This document shows, piece by piece, positions 49,401-59,700 of a stretch of DNA of 64,000 nt. The notes beneath the pieces are model-generated. The model ran no database searches. It was not told the origin of the DNA and saw only the letters and a program-made list of their open reading frames with translations. The translations under genes and the position numbers were made by a program. Within the stretch, counting starts at the first letter, position 1, and each line of letters starts with the position of its first letter. The stretch is from an uncultured Prevotella sp. (GTDB lineage: Bacteria; Bacteroidota; Bacteroidia; Bacteroidales; Bacteroidaceae). The stretch covers positions 1 to 64,000 of the forward strand of contig CAMKRS010000001.1 in the NCBI GenBank assembly GCA_946415245.1. The letters are read 5' to 3'.

Positions 49401-50568
49401 TTTCTAACAACTCGTCTGAAGTTCCAGTAAAGTGAAGCATTTTCATCATCTGGGTAAGAGGATCCTCATCGGTGGTGAATTTCTGCCCCAGAAAAAGTAG
49501 GCTTATCTGCTTTTCTTTCTCCCGTCGCAGTACGACATCGGCCATCAGATGAGACTTTCCTACGCCAGCATCTCCTTCCAGAATCAAGACGGGGTCATTT
49601 ATCAGCCTCATAACATCCTGATGCAAATTGTTGTAAACATGCAGAACATCAACACCTAACCCATATATTCTACTATACTTTCTGTAGGATTCGTCAGTAC
49701 TAATATCATTATCAACAACTTTATTGGCAATGTCTTGAACCGCTTCACCCAGCGTCATCAGTGCAGTCAAAAACTCATCCATTGCGATTCTGTCTATGCC
49801 TGCAACAGGAGTTCCCTTTATTTGCCTGATGGCATTCCTGACACTTTCAACCTTTTCAAGGGCATCATGGCAATGCTTGCTCCTTTCTATTTTTCCGCAG
49901 GCAACCTCTGCTAATCTCAGTTCATCTTCTAAGAAATATTCCAGTGATTTCCCTCGCGAAAGCACCTCGAAGTATTCCGCAGCCTCAACTTCAATATTCA
50001 GCTTAGGCAGATACCGCTTGCCCAAGTCTTTGATGGAGTCAGCATTAAAATGTATCAAGTTTTCATCGGTAAATTCATGCCCTCCAAACCAGAATCGAAG
50101 CATACCTTGATTTTGAGGTTTCTGAATTCTTTCTATTAAGTCCGATGCCCACCAAAATTCAAATACGACTTGAGGATTGAGTTCTGTCCATCTTTCCGCA
50201 TATCCATCAATCCGCTCTTTCATGCTCATCCTACCCTCAACATGAGCATCTGACGGATCCGTTGGAACAGCAATGATATATCTCTTTAAATGGGGATGAG
50301 TCTTCAGCGCTTCTTTCACAGAACCATCTATTTGTTGATACTGTGAATTATCAAAAGCCTTACAGAAGTATTTTGCCTGCCATGCTACTTCACTGCCATC
50401 TTCAAGAATCCAATAGCACTCTACACCTCCATCGGGTTTCCCATTCCGCACGAATCTTATTTTGCACGGAATTTCCTCTTTGCGTGCCAGTTGGCAAACA
50501 AATTCCTCAAATCCATCCCTTGCAGACCCATTGACGGGTCTAATACCATTGAAGTCAAGATTTCTCAT
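46432..50568 (-). CDS. Avs-like STAND NTPase with N-terminal restriction-nuclease domain
   Basis: A 1378-residue protein. Residues 1-145 look like an Mrr/PD-(D/E)XK nuclease: FEEFV (E21/E22), KPDGGVE (D46, E50) and WQAKYF (Q64-x-K66). A helical linker follows. The NTPase has Walker A GDAGVGKS (332-339) and Walker B IIIFIDAINEG (402-412), the latter in the form typical of STAND ATPases. Residues from about 560 on are a long, mostly helical part that could be the sensor. Known antiviral STAND (Avs) proteins share this plan. The gene lies 15 bp behind a NusG-like antiterminator gene. Confidence 0.8.
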   Translation of the reverse strand: MRNLDFNGIRPVNGSARDGFEEFVCQLARKEEIPCKIRFVRNGKPDGGVECYWILEDGSEVAWQAKYFCKAFDNSQYQQIDGSVKEALKTHPHLKRYIIAVPTDPSDAHVEGRMSMKERIDGYAERWTELNPQVVFEFWWASDLIERIQKPQNQGMLRFWFGGHEFTDENLIHFNADSIKDLGKRYLPKLNIEVEAAEYFEVLSRGKSLEYFLEDELRLAEVACGKIERSKHCHDALEKVESVRNAIRQIKGTPVAGIDRIAMDEFLTALMTLGEAVQDIANKVVDNDISTDESYRKYSRIYGLGVDVLHVYNNLHQDVMRLINDPVLILEGDAGVGKSHLMADVVLRREKEKQISLLFLGQKFTTDEDPLTQMMKMLHFTGTSDELLEMLEAKAETTGHRIIIFIDAINEGHGIAIWPNNIRSFIDQIRRHPWLGLVLSIRTSYQPAILPWEEFDHDYCVRAWHHGFGINTQKAVRLFFKEYDLLYPTIPFLNPEFRNPLFLRLFCEGMKNNGYRKIPDGIKGITSVMDMFFDGVEKSLRKNKLYPSSIKIVEKAVRRFIAYTAKEGRHEMPIDSAADLLSDICPRVFVEGELLDCLISEGVFSKNVFYRDEGKYGECIYLTYERFENMLQAGYLLYELKFDFKALEEYVQTVKDPYRIGGLLESLAIMLPESKGVELYDALPTFRRSKAVVRAVLSSLIWRDENTIDSHLDTYFVEFMDDDQFRDVLVRTIMEIGYYAGNYYNADYLHKMLTPMPLADRDAMWVPTLSRIYGGFNYKIIEDVINWAWNESDEVDIDEKSVELGATLLSWFLASTNRQLRDTATKALVQLLHNRMQVLVPLLEKFSTVDDPYIHERLYAVALGCAVRSKSKEHLAGLCQYIYSKIFDVKDEIYPHVLLRDYAREVIEYAISIGVRLDIDVDKIRPPYHSSFDYELVPDEEIKALYEGCRGYKDSPGLCSVLTSMFTEHTTVGYSYGDFGRYTFQSALSNWKIDAECLSHIAIKLIIDKYGYREEKHGEFDQNVGVGRGRSTVPNERIGKKYQWLALHELLARVADNFPKLEHAWSDRDVEYEGPWDPVIRDIDPTTLVRREGNRQWSKPRDNYWWYGGMYDNWEAELADWLNIDDDIPPAEPIIALKDPEGGDWLALECYPEWIEPHNEDDIYKKLWYQVRSCIIDEEEFPRVYKWAMKQNFGGRWMPECSDRYEMFYREYYWSPAYQYFDAEGLTKKEIYDRNTNRLIGHAEVTSIGYLWEAGEDHSKEEAFYCLVPSKQLFDGMGMQHGDKEGVFVDEKGNVVCFDEGAIEESRTYLLVRKDALMNYLAKHHKRIMWYVLGEKNIIGLHNYQHMPVLPMWLVVSGTYTLDENGRVVGSLRTGHEK

Positions 50569-50583
50569 AACATCAACTGAACT

Positions 50584-51177
50584 CTATAGGCTATCATACA
50601 CCATTAACAATTCGAAATTAAGTTCCGAAAGTAACACAACACCTTCTATTTCCACCACCACTCTCTTGCATCTTTTTACACGACGAATGACTCCAGTGAC
50701 ACCCTCAAAGGCGCCGCCGATAATCTCCACTCGCTTACCCTCTTTCCCGACGACACTCTCATCGTCCAAAAACATCACGCTGTCGTCAGTCTTGGAGGCC
50801 ACACGCATGAAATTCTGCATCAGTCTGTCAGGTATCGTCATGATTGTATGTGCCTCCTCAGCAGTATTGTCGATCATATACCGCAACGGTTCCAAGGCTT
50901 CATTAGTCGACTTCAGATGACTAATCCTCTCCTGCGTGGACCGTACAAAAATCAAATTACGAATAGCCGGCACTAACTTACGACAAGGGTTATCTGTATC
51001 CGCATCCACCACTTTATACGTCATTGGCACAAAGCTTTCTATCCCCAGTCGGTCAAGCTCAGCTTTCACCTTCATCTCGCGCGAGTATGTCACTCTCATT
51101 GGAAACCAAATCTTAGGGTCACCACACGTAGTTGTGTCGTGTTCAAAGCCTTTCCCATCTTGACCCGTTGCCATCAT
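50584..51177 (-). CDS. UpxY-type (NusG-like) transcription antiterminator
   Basis: A 197-residue NusG paralogue. The N-terminal NGN domain is WFPMRVTYSREMKVKAELDRLGIESFVPM and the KOW motif is KRVEIIGGAFEGVTGVIRRV. In Bacteroides, UpxY proteins are the first genes of capsule operons and prevent early termination in the leader. Here no polysaccharide genes follow; the gene directly downstream is a 4.1-kb STAND nuclease. It has an ideal promoter and a leader of about 85 bases, as expected for such a regulator. Confidence 0.9.
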   Translation of the reverse strand: MMATGQDGKGFEHDTTTCGDPKIWFPMRVTYSREMKVKAELDRLGIESFVPMTYKVVDADTDNPCRKLVPAIRNLIFVRSTQERISHLKSTNEALEPLRYMIDNTAEEAHTIMTIPDRLMQNFMRVASKTDDSVMFLDDESVVGKEGKRVEIIGGAFEGVTGVIRRVKRCKRVVVEIEGVVLLSELNFELLMVYDSL

Positions 51178-51270
51178 ATTACTCTGATTTTCAGTCGTTT
51201 TATGACTTCAACTATAGCCTCTAATTTCTACGAATCCAATATTTATAGTGCGAATGATGCTTCTATGCTG

Positions 51271-51302
51271 CAAATATACAAAAAATACAATTTATTTCCA
51301 AA
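51271..51302 (-). promoter_or_regulatory. Promoter of the antiterminator-STAND operon
   Basis: On the minus strand TTTG (51299-51302), 20 bases, then TATATTTG (51271-51278), a full match to the Bacteroidetes consensus. Confidence 0.75.
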
Positions 51303-51427
51303 CAAAAGCAGAAAAAACTATCTTAGTCTACCTAATTAATGCCAGTTACTCTATTTGAAGAACTTAGATATAGATGCCGCGCTAGTTCATTCACCTCCCC
51401 CAAATATATCATAGCGTTTTCCGTCTT

Positions 51428-52273
51428 CTATAATTTCGTCACAGAATTAGCTAATCGTTTCTCGTCATCAATCTCAGTGGTGTAATAACGTTGATTAAGG
51501 ACATTGAGTAGGTCAGTAAGGTTACTCTCGTCATTAACATTGAATTTCTTGGTTCCTTCGTCGTAGATATGTGGACAATATTTGCTGATGTATGATGGAA
51601 TTTTGGCCTTTTGCTCTGGACTAAAGCTTTGGTATCTCTCGGTCGCCTCCTTTATTCTTCGACGATTGGCTGTTTTGACATCATCTTTACTGAACCCATC
51701 AGCAACATTTATCATATCCATTTCGAGGAATTCTTCAACTTCTTGATTTGTTGCCTCACGATAGAGAATGTTTATTCCATCAAAAATAGATGTGATCGCA
51801 TTGAGGTTCTTAAAATATAGCTTATCTGCATTCCTTTTGTAGTAGCAATCTGCATCTGTTTTAATAACTAGCACATCTTCATAATTGTATAAAACCGCCT
51901 GATCTGTGGGAGCGATTATATGGTTCCAGGAAAGCAATTTCTGTTTTTCGTATATATAACTTGGTGTTATTTTCTGAAATATGAAATCATTTCCTTCGTT
52001 TTGAACAGACACGATGAAATCAATTTTCCCGTATTTTTCTTTTGGCATGAACGAATAGTTTGTAGCAACGAAATCATTTTGGATGAAGTCTATGCTATAG
52101 GTTTGTTGTGAAAAGTGTTCTACGACAAACCATTCGTCTTCCTGCAGTTTATACTCATCGTCATATTCTCTCGAATTGGCAAAATCTGGAATAGTCTCAA
52201 ATGTTGTCTGGTCGGAAAGCACTTTATAGAAAGAGCCTCTTTTCCCTTTTGTTTTTGCTACTAAATAATCCAT
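51428..52273 (-). CDS. Soluble partner of a membrane protein, KwaB-like (tentative)
   Basis: A 281-residue soluble protein starting MDYLVAKTKGKRGSFYKVL. The middle stretch VLVIKTDADCYYKRNADKLYFKNLNAITSIFDG has the layout I associate with DUF4868/KwaB proteins of the Kiwa phage-defence system (a strand pair, then an F/Y-x-N-...-I-F box), and the C terminus is helical. It begins in the TAATG overlap with the membrane gene upstream, so the two make one unit. The Kiwa link rests on gene order, sizes and loose pattern, and may be wrong. Confidence 0.5.
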   Translation of the reverse strand: MDYLVAKTKGKRGSFYKVLSDQTTFETIPDFANSREYDDEYKLQEDEWFVVEHFSQQTYSIDFIQNDFVATNYSFMPKEKYGKIDFIVSVQNEGNDFIFQKITPSYIYEKQKLLSWNHIIAPTDQAVLYNYEDVLVIKTDADCYYKRNADKLYFKNLNAITSIFDGINILYREATNQEVEEFLEMDMINVADGFSKDDVKTANRRRIKEATERYQSFSPEQKAKIPSYISKYCPHIYDEGTKKFNVNDESNLTDLLNVLNQRYYTTEIDDEKRLANSVTKL

Positions 52274-52866
52274 TATTCTTCTGATTTATTTGATGGTACT
52301 TCTATATCAATATATGTAAAATCATTTACTTGCCCAAGTATTTTAAACTCAATATGTTCTCCTAATTTTATGTCCTTTTTCGTCATCACAAGGATTTTGT
52401 TCTTATCCGCAGTCACGAAATAGAAGCGATATCCAAGTAAATGAAAAATTGGATTGTAAAGATAGATTTCTGCACAATAGCATAATACAGTCAAAGCGAT
52501 ATATGTAACCACCAATGTCATATCATTATTAATACTGAGTCCGACAAAAACATAACCAAAGAAGGTCGGTAGAAAGATTGCACTGGCAGATTCAACCATG
52601 ACAATATTCTTCTCCTTAATATTTGCATGATCCAGTTTGGGGAATCTTCTATGATTTTGATAAGTCAACAGGATGGGTATGACAATATATATCATGTATG
52701 AAACCACGTTGGGCAGATCGATTGAAATGCAAGTGACACCACACTTATTCAATAAGTGTCCGATTGTAATGTTATTGTTTATAAAATAGATACTTGCCAA
52801 TAACAAAAATGCTTTCCCTACAAATATGAGTCGATATAATTTCATACAATAGTCTGTTAGATTCAT
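52273..52866 (-). CDS. Four-helix membrane protein, KwaA-like (tentative)
   Basis: A 197-residue protein with four hydrophobic segments (IFVGKAFLLLASIYFI, VVSYMIYIVIPILLT, AIFLPTFFGYVFVGL, VVTYIALTVLCYCAEI), then a soluble tail NPIFHLLGYRFYFVTADKNKILVMTKKDI. The plan of four helices plus a short C-terminal strand domain behind an LGYRFY-like motif fits KwaA. It is the first gene of a two-gene unit, with its own promoter. Confidence in the family is moderate to low. Confidence 0.5.
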   Translation of the reverse strand: MNLTDYCMKLYRLIFVGKAFLLLASIYFINNNITIGHLLNKCGVTCISIDLPNVVSYMIYIVIPILLTYQNHRRFPKLDHANIKEKNIVMVESASAIFLPTFFGYVFVGLSINNDMTLVVTYIALTVLCYCAEIYLYNPIFHLLGYRFYFVTADKNKILVMTKKDIKLGEHIEFKILGQVNDFTYIDIEVPSNKSEE

Positions 52867-52902
52867 TTCATTTTTTTCTATCTATCATGTTGTTTTCGAT
52901 GG

Positions 52903-52910
52903 CAAAGATA
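52903..52910 (-). promoter_or_regulatory. Promoter -7 box of the Kiwa-like pair
   Basis: TATCTTTG on the minus strand, 36 bases before the ATG at 52866. Confidence 0.5.
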
Positions 52911-53320
52911 AGATAATTATTTATGATAGCCATAAAATGAGTATTTCAATTTTGGCCGTTTTTGGTTTAAATTCCGAAAAGGGTTTACTCTATATCTACT
53001 GAGAATCAGCATGTTACGATCTTTATATGGTCGAAAAGAGGCTCAAAAAATTGAAATAGTTAGAATTAAGCGATTATTAATCATGATACAAAAATGAAAA
53101 CCCAGGATGTCCCTGAAATAGGCATGCAACAACCTTTTGCTAGAGTTTTGGAGTTAGCTTGTTGAATAGACTCACAGGGGTAAGCTATGGAATTATTCTA
53201 TGAATTAATGAAGAGGGCCAGAGTATTTTTGACCCATCTGGAAATTTGAGCCACTGATCAATGTAAAGGAGAGATTATTACGGGGACTGGTGTTTGGAGT
53301 TGGCCCATATGCCCCCACGA
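52911..53320. other. Intergenic region, possible worn-out IS end
   Basis: 410 bases without a convincing gene. On the minus strand around 53190-53260 the text GTGGCTCAAATTTCCAGATG and GGGTCAAAAATACTCTGGCC resembles, from memory, the ends of IS21-type elements of Bacteroidales, but no transposase is present. Short G-rich stretches occur near 53280. Confidence 0.3.
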
Positions 53321-53782
53321 CTATAATAAATTGCTTCTATGTGTTGGTTTCGCCCACATTCTAACTAGTTTAATTCCTACAAAAACAATAAATATAATGA
53401 TATATGCTTCAAAATAAAATGCGTAATCCGTTAAATACCATTTATAATCAGGGAAAGAATGGCCATCAACAGTTACAAATTTTGTGGTAGTATAATGATC
53501 TCTTAGAAAACTAAGAATGTCTGGTAGTATTATAACAGAAATGCATTCAAACAATAACACCCAGATATTCTTTATTATCGTTTGATTAATCCTTGAAAAA
53601 TACAAAAGCAATACGAAAATAGTGTTACGGGGAGCATAGATACAACACCATAAAACTAAGACAGCTCCCCACCAGTATTCTTTGTTAGGTTCACTGCAAA
53701 TCCAACAATATATCATTCCAACGATAATAAAAACAATATATATCTTCAATAACCGATATATTGCTTTGTATAGAGGTTCCAT
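53321..53782 (-). CDS. Membrane protein, likely immunity partner of the RHS toxin
   Basis: A 153-residue protein with four membrane segments (IYIVFIIVGMIYCWI, VLVLWCCIYAPR, WVLLFECISVIILP, IIIFIVFVGIKLV). It begins six bases after the stop of the RHS gene, the normal place of the immunity gene in polymorphic toxin systems. No known immunity family is recognised. A membrane location would fit a toxin that acts in the envelope; this is inference. Confidence 0.6.
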   Translation of the reverse strand: MEPLYKAIYRLLKIYIVFIIVGMIYCWICSEPNKEYWWGAVLVLWCCIYAPRNTIFVLLLYFSRINQTIIKNIWVLLFECISVIILPDILSFLRDHYTTTKFVTVDGHSFPDYKWYLTDYAFYFEAYIIIFIVFVGIKLVRMWAKPTHRSNLL

Positions 53783-53788
53783 ATCATT

Positions 53789-56700
53789 TTATTTTAAAAA
53801 TAGATTTGACCAATCCATAAAACGCTCAACTTGAATTGCACGATCTTGTTCTTCAGAAGTCCATGGTTTTGCTACATTTCTAAAACCAATGGATAGTCCA
53901 GGAATATTTTCTTTGATTGTATCAATTTCATCTTTAGACACACCCGCTTTTAATAGAATTGTGGATGTACTTGTATTGCAGTTTCCTTGAGTATCGCCAA
54001 AAGGAAGAACTGAATACAATATTTTATCATTATTTCCGAAAGACTCTGCTACATCAATAACTTTTTGATCAAATACTTCATCAGTCATATCTTTAGGTGT
54101 ATTGATAGGAATGACTTTTTTTAAATTATTCTCATCAAATCCCTTATAGATGTTAATATCTTGATTATATGTCACTCGTTTGAGTGAACCAGAAATGGCG
54201 CCATCTTTATTTGGACCATATGCATAATACCCTCGAACGCGATTGTTAGCATCTCTAACGACAAGAAAAGTATGTGTGGGAAAGGTAATATAATTATTTA
54301 GTTTAGAATCTGGTAATGTTGTTGAATATAAATATGTTTTCTTTCCGTCATGATCAATATGAATCACAGGATTATTCTCGCAGTAGACATATGGACCAAC
54401 ATGGTAGTATTTCTCTGCCATTGGGTCTATTTGCGTGAACATAGGAACGACGGGATCATATTGTCGGAAGCCATAGTCATAGAGGTCGAGGCCGTGCATT
54501 CGATCTAGTTCCTTTCCGTTATATTTGTATGGTTGGAGGCTACTGCCAGACCCTTGATCTGCGAAGAAACCGCCGAAAGGATAATAATGGGTTACCTGTT
54601 CCACAGTTCCGCTCTGATTTACTACGGCGCGATTGTTGCCGAGATGATCCTGTGTGTAGTAGTGGAACACTGGTTGGGTTGATGGAGTCACCGTGGCATA
54701 GCCACCCTCAAAGAGATATTTACTCAATGAGACGGGGGAAAAATAGTTCGAAGCGGTGCCTGTATAGATAACATTTCCAATATAGTCAGTACGTGTTGTG
54801 CTACTGATTTGATTGTTGTTAAGATTTTGAGTAGTGTTCAATGGCACGACAATGTTGCCCACAGCCGTTTGCCACGTAGTACGCAGCTTCTTCCCATCAG
54901 GCGAATAAACGTACCGAATGCGATTACCGTTGGTGAACTGTACTTCCTTCGGAAAGTTCAGGTTGTCGTAAGTGATATGCGCTATCTGCTTGTTGGCGTC
55001 CCATATAAGTGAACCATTACCGTCATAGCCATATTGTACACTTGACGTGCTATGTGACTGAAATTCCATTGCGCCATAGACGGTTTGGTTACCTGCATCT
55101 TCAACAATGCTCTCAAGGCGATTTCCATCAAGTCTGATATGCAGGTTGTCTACCTTGCCATACACACCATCACTTTTCAGTCCACGGCGTTGGAAACGCT
55201 TGATCATACTGTTAGCTGAGTACTCAATCACCTTTTCGTTGTATCGGTTATCATGTTCTGAGAAGTTGGCAGATCCATAGACAGCCTCTGAAAGACGATT
55301 TAAGCCGTCGTAGGAAAATTTGTAGCCTCGATTGTAACTATCGGCATACCCTTGCCATTTCTGAATACTAACATTACCATTATAGTATTTTTTTCCAGAA
55401 CATCCTGCACCTGTAAAGTCTGCATAATAGAGCCATTCGTGGAATCCTGTACCCTCAATTTCCGTCAGCCAATTACGCAGGTTGTATGAATAATTAATTG
55501 CCAAATTGCCGTTGCGGGTATTATTCGTAATACGGCCCAATCCATCGTAAGTGTTCTGTCGTATCGTTTTCTGAACGGCTGTGGCTGAGCCACGCTTTAG
55601 TGATAGTGTGGTATTGCTGAGCAGTCCCGTCGTAGAATTATAGTTGTTAGTTGTGGTCGATGTTAGAGTTGGTGTGGTAGCTGTACTTGTGCCAGGATAA
55701 TCTGTTTGTACTGTCTGATAAATGTCACCCCAGTATTTATAGGATGTCGTTGTGGTTGTCAAACGGCTACCCAATGAGATGGAACGTGTCTGTATAGGTC
55801 TTCCCTTGTAGTCATAATAAATTGCATCTGTCAGCATACTTCCGTCACTAGCTATGCTAATACGGCCCGTCTGCAGACCTGTTGTTGTAGTTGAATTTGT
55901 TGTATTCATCACCGAATTATAAAGACGAATGAAATCGTAGTTATCGTAATAATTCACGATTTCAAGTGTAATCGTCCCACTAATATCTGAGTTTCTGGCA
56001 AGCAAATAACCTGTGTTTTGGAATCCTGTTCCTGAAGTGTTATAGGTTGTTGTGTTCACCGTCTCCCCGCGCCAGCAGCTTGTACATGTACCTTGGATGC
56101 ATAGCCGTCCATACTTGTCATAAAGCATGAAACGATAGAGTCCCTTTGACCTTAAGTTAGCATCCTGCATGAATTTCATACGTCCTGCCGTATCGTACCA
56201 ATATTGCGTGTATTCACACTGTGGTAACATCTTCTTCACCAGCCTTCCCTTCTCATCGTATCGGTATTCATATCCATAAACGTCTTTATAACCAGCCTCT
56301 TGATATTGCGGTGACAACACGAAACGGAGTTGGTCTAGATCATCATATATATAATAGGTGTCGTTGTTTGTGCCCTGACGTTCCAGTATCTTTCGACCCA
56401 TTTTGTCTGTGAAAACAGTCATGGTCTTGTTATCTTCGTCTGTTGTCTTCTCGCCAAAAAGCATCGTGGTTGTGTAGTAGCCATTCTTGATGAGCGAATT
56501 CCCAGTCAGTGAAGCAGAATAGCGCTTGACGTTGTTGGTTGCATTAGTAATGTATTCTTTAGTAATGCCCTTTGATGCACTATGCCAAGTGTCCCCTGGT
56601 GTTTGTATAAATATAGCCCGATCAAGGGCATCATAAGTCGTTAACGAATATGCATTTAGGTCGGGGTAGGGGTTTCCTGTCAGTCCCTGAATAGACGATA

Positions 56701-59700
56701 GGTAGTTTGGTGATGAGCCGCCTACAGCCGGCAGCCACTCCTGCGATACACGGCCTTTCAAGTCATAGGTCTGCATGGCGTAGACATAATTGCCCGTTAT
56801 ATTTTTAGCGGTTTCCACAGGCCGTCCCAGCCCGTCATAATACTGGCGGGTAATCTTACCTGTTGTACTGCTAAGCATATCCATAGTCTGCACATAGTTT
56901 GTGCCGTCATTACTTCCGCTGAAAGGATATGCGTATTGATATGCAAATTGCTGCAGTGGCCCGCTATTGTCACGAATGGCTGACAGTTTGCCATCAGTAC
57001 CATAATCATAGTAAGTGGTATATCCATTTTCTGCCGTGATGGCCGACACGCCGTAGAGCGGTTTATAGTTGTATGTTGTGACAAGACCATTGGCACCTAT
57101 GCTGTTGCGAAGCGTTGTCAGATAATTGGTCATTCTGCTGGGCACACTGTCATTGGCTATACTATTCAGCGTGGTTGTTAGTCCTAATCCTAATAAATCC
57201 GTATAACTTAGCCCCGAAACCTTTGCTACGGGCCAACTGGACTTGAATCCCCAGACCAATGCGGTCTTGTCTGTGCCGTTCTCTATGACTGTACGAGGAT
57301 TGCCGTGGGTGTCGTAGTCACTCAACTGTAGCTTCTCAAAAAGAGAACCATTAAGCCGCAGTTCAAGCTGTTTGTAGGGATAATGCCAATTGTTTAGAGT
57401 CAGGAATAGCGTGGAATCCATTTTAAGGAATGTGTTTCCTGCATATAGCCGGGTTGCAACGATAATATCAGCCATGTTTCTTATATTGTACATACTATCG
57501 CAGACGTTGCTTGAACACTCGAAAGGAAATTCGTTTACAGTCCTATATGATGTCCCGTCACTATTGATCTTCGTAATAGTCTTCGGTTGCAGAGTTCTGA
57601 ATAGTGGGTCATAGGTATAATTCTCAGTGGTAGAAAAAACAACTTGGGGCTGATAACTAGGAAGTTGTTTATAGTCTGTTATGGTTTTTGCTTCTAGCAA
57701 GAACTTTTTGACATGGCCTCTCATTTGCCTAATAGGAATAGGTACTGCTCTATAATCAAGCATTGAAGCAGGTATAGGTTCACCATCAATTGTACTACCA
57801 GACAAAATGTTAAGTGCCTTAACACCTATTTCAAACGAGTCAATTCTATTTACCCCATATTGATATATTTCTGTTCGAAGTAAGTTAGATGATCCGTTAT
57901 ATATCTTCTTGGAGGTCAGAAGAGGATCACATGTACCCTCATCAAAAAGAGAGGCCGGACTCAACTGGGGCCATGGATCATTGTTATAATCAAAATGGGT
58001 AGGGAGGATTCCTCCGTTTATATAATCATAAACCGTCACATTGCCTAGCCCGTCTGTTTCTTGAACGTGATCATAAAACACTGTTGATCCACTTCCGTCA
58101 CAAAGTGGTATCAGGGGTTCTGACGAACAGGTAGCTTTCCTATTATAATAATTAAAATATGGGTATATACTACCAGAAACGTGATATGTGTCGTAAACTA
58201 ATGCATCCTTTGGAGAATTTTGTGTTGCATGGCCAGTATAAGTGAATTGTCTTATCCGTGAAGTCGTGCCTATTGGCCCGCTGTCTTCAATAGAACTTAT
58301 CCTTAGCCCTCCAGCGTCTCCGTTAAGATTTAGTTCATAAATCAAATGGGTATGTCCTCCGGATGGATAGGTTATTGTTTCCAAAATACCTGTTTTGGCA
58401 AAGCTCAGATTAGGTTTCTTATTTGCATAATCAATATCATTCGTAGCAGTATAATTTGTTTCTGGGAATTGTAGATATGCAGCATGTGCAGCCTCTCTGG
58501 AAACGTTATAAAGATAAGTAGAATCAGTGTTGTAATATCCCCAATAGTCTTTGTGGCCTGATATATCATAATCAGGGAAATTCTTTAATCTATTATAGGT
58601 GAAGGTATATGTACCTTCATCTGATACAGAAATGGACTGTAGCATCATTCGTTTGTTTTTAGCTGTCGTCCCTAGATATGAATTATTGTCTAAAATAACA
58701 GTTTTGAGTGTATCCCTATCACACCCTCTAATTACAATGCTGGTCAGTCTTCTATTTGGTAAATCTTCCCTATCGTTGCTATATGAAAAATCTATGGTAT
58801 TGCCATTCCATGTTATTTTTTTAAGAATAGAGATGCCATAATGGTAATATGATGGCCCACTACAGTGAATCCCTTTACAGATGGAATCTTCAGAGTGAAG
58901 ATCATAATCATAATAATGATGTTTACCTACAGATAAACTCTCCGACCACACCTTGGTTTCATAACTTGGAGCAGTTTCATATGTGAATGTAATATTGCCA
59001 TAAGGAGTACTGATATTTGTCAGATACCATGATGTAGGGCACATATAGTCTGATCCTGGCATGATGGTTTTCTCCTTGTTCCTGAAAGAATAGACGATGC
59101 CGTCGGAGTCATATATTTCAAAATAACCAGTCTCTAATCCTCGGTCTAGGTATAAAATATCAATAGGGTGATGATTGAGCGTAACAAACTTCTTGTCTCG
59201 GTGGCTATATCGAAAAACTCCTGCTTTGCTTCCAAAATTATAGCTATAACGGTCAGAGGCAGTATCATAAGTTGAATTTAGCCCGTCGGTCAAAGCCGGA
59301 ATGAAAACGTTAGTGTATGCTTCAGGGTAATTAGTAGTGCTATAGATATTATGGAATCGGTCGTAGGAACGATAGAGTGTATCTTCTGTCTCACTTCTGT
59401 TTTCTCTTAAATCCGGAGCTCCGCAGATAGTTCTGCTCACAACTCCTCCTGCATTCAGCACCCAGCCGAGCCCAACAGTCGAAGCAACATCATCGACCTT
59501 AATGCCTGAGGCATGATAGGAGATGCTGATGGGTAGGGTATATTCGCCTAATTTGATTTCGTAGAGTGGAATACTGATTTCCGGAACTCCCGTGGCCAGA
59601 CTAACAGGATACTCGCCATAACGAGCCAAAGCTGCTGCTTGTGGTGATGGAGGCAAGAACTTTTCCAGAGCTGAATACGTGTCAGTTTGGTCCCTGTTGA

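Noticed and set aside
53190-53270. Intact IS21-like element
   Set aside because: Only an end-like text resemblance from memory; no transposase gene or paired terminal repeats.
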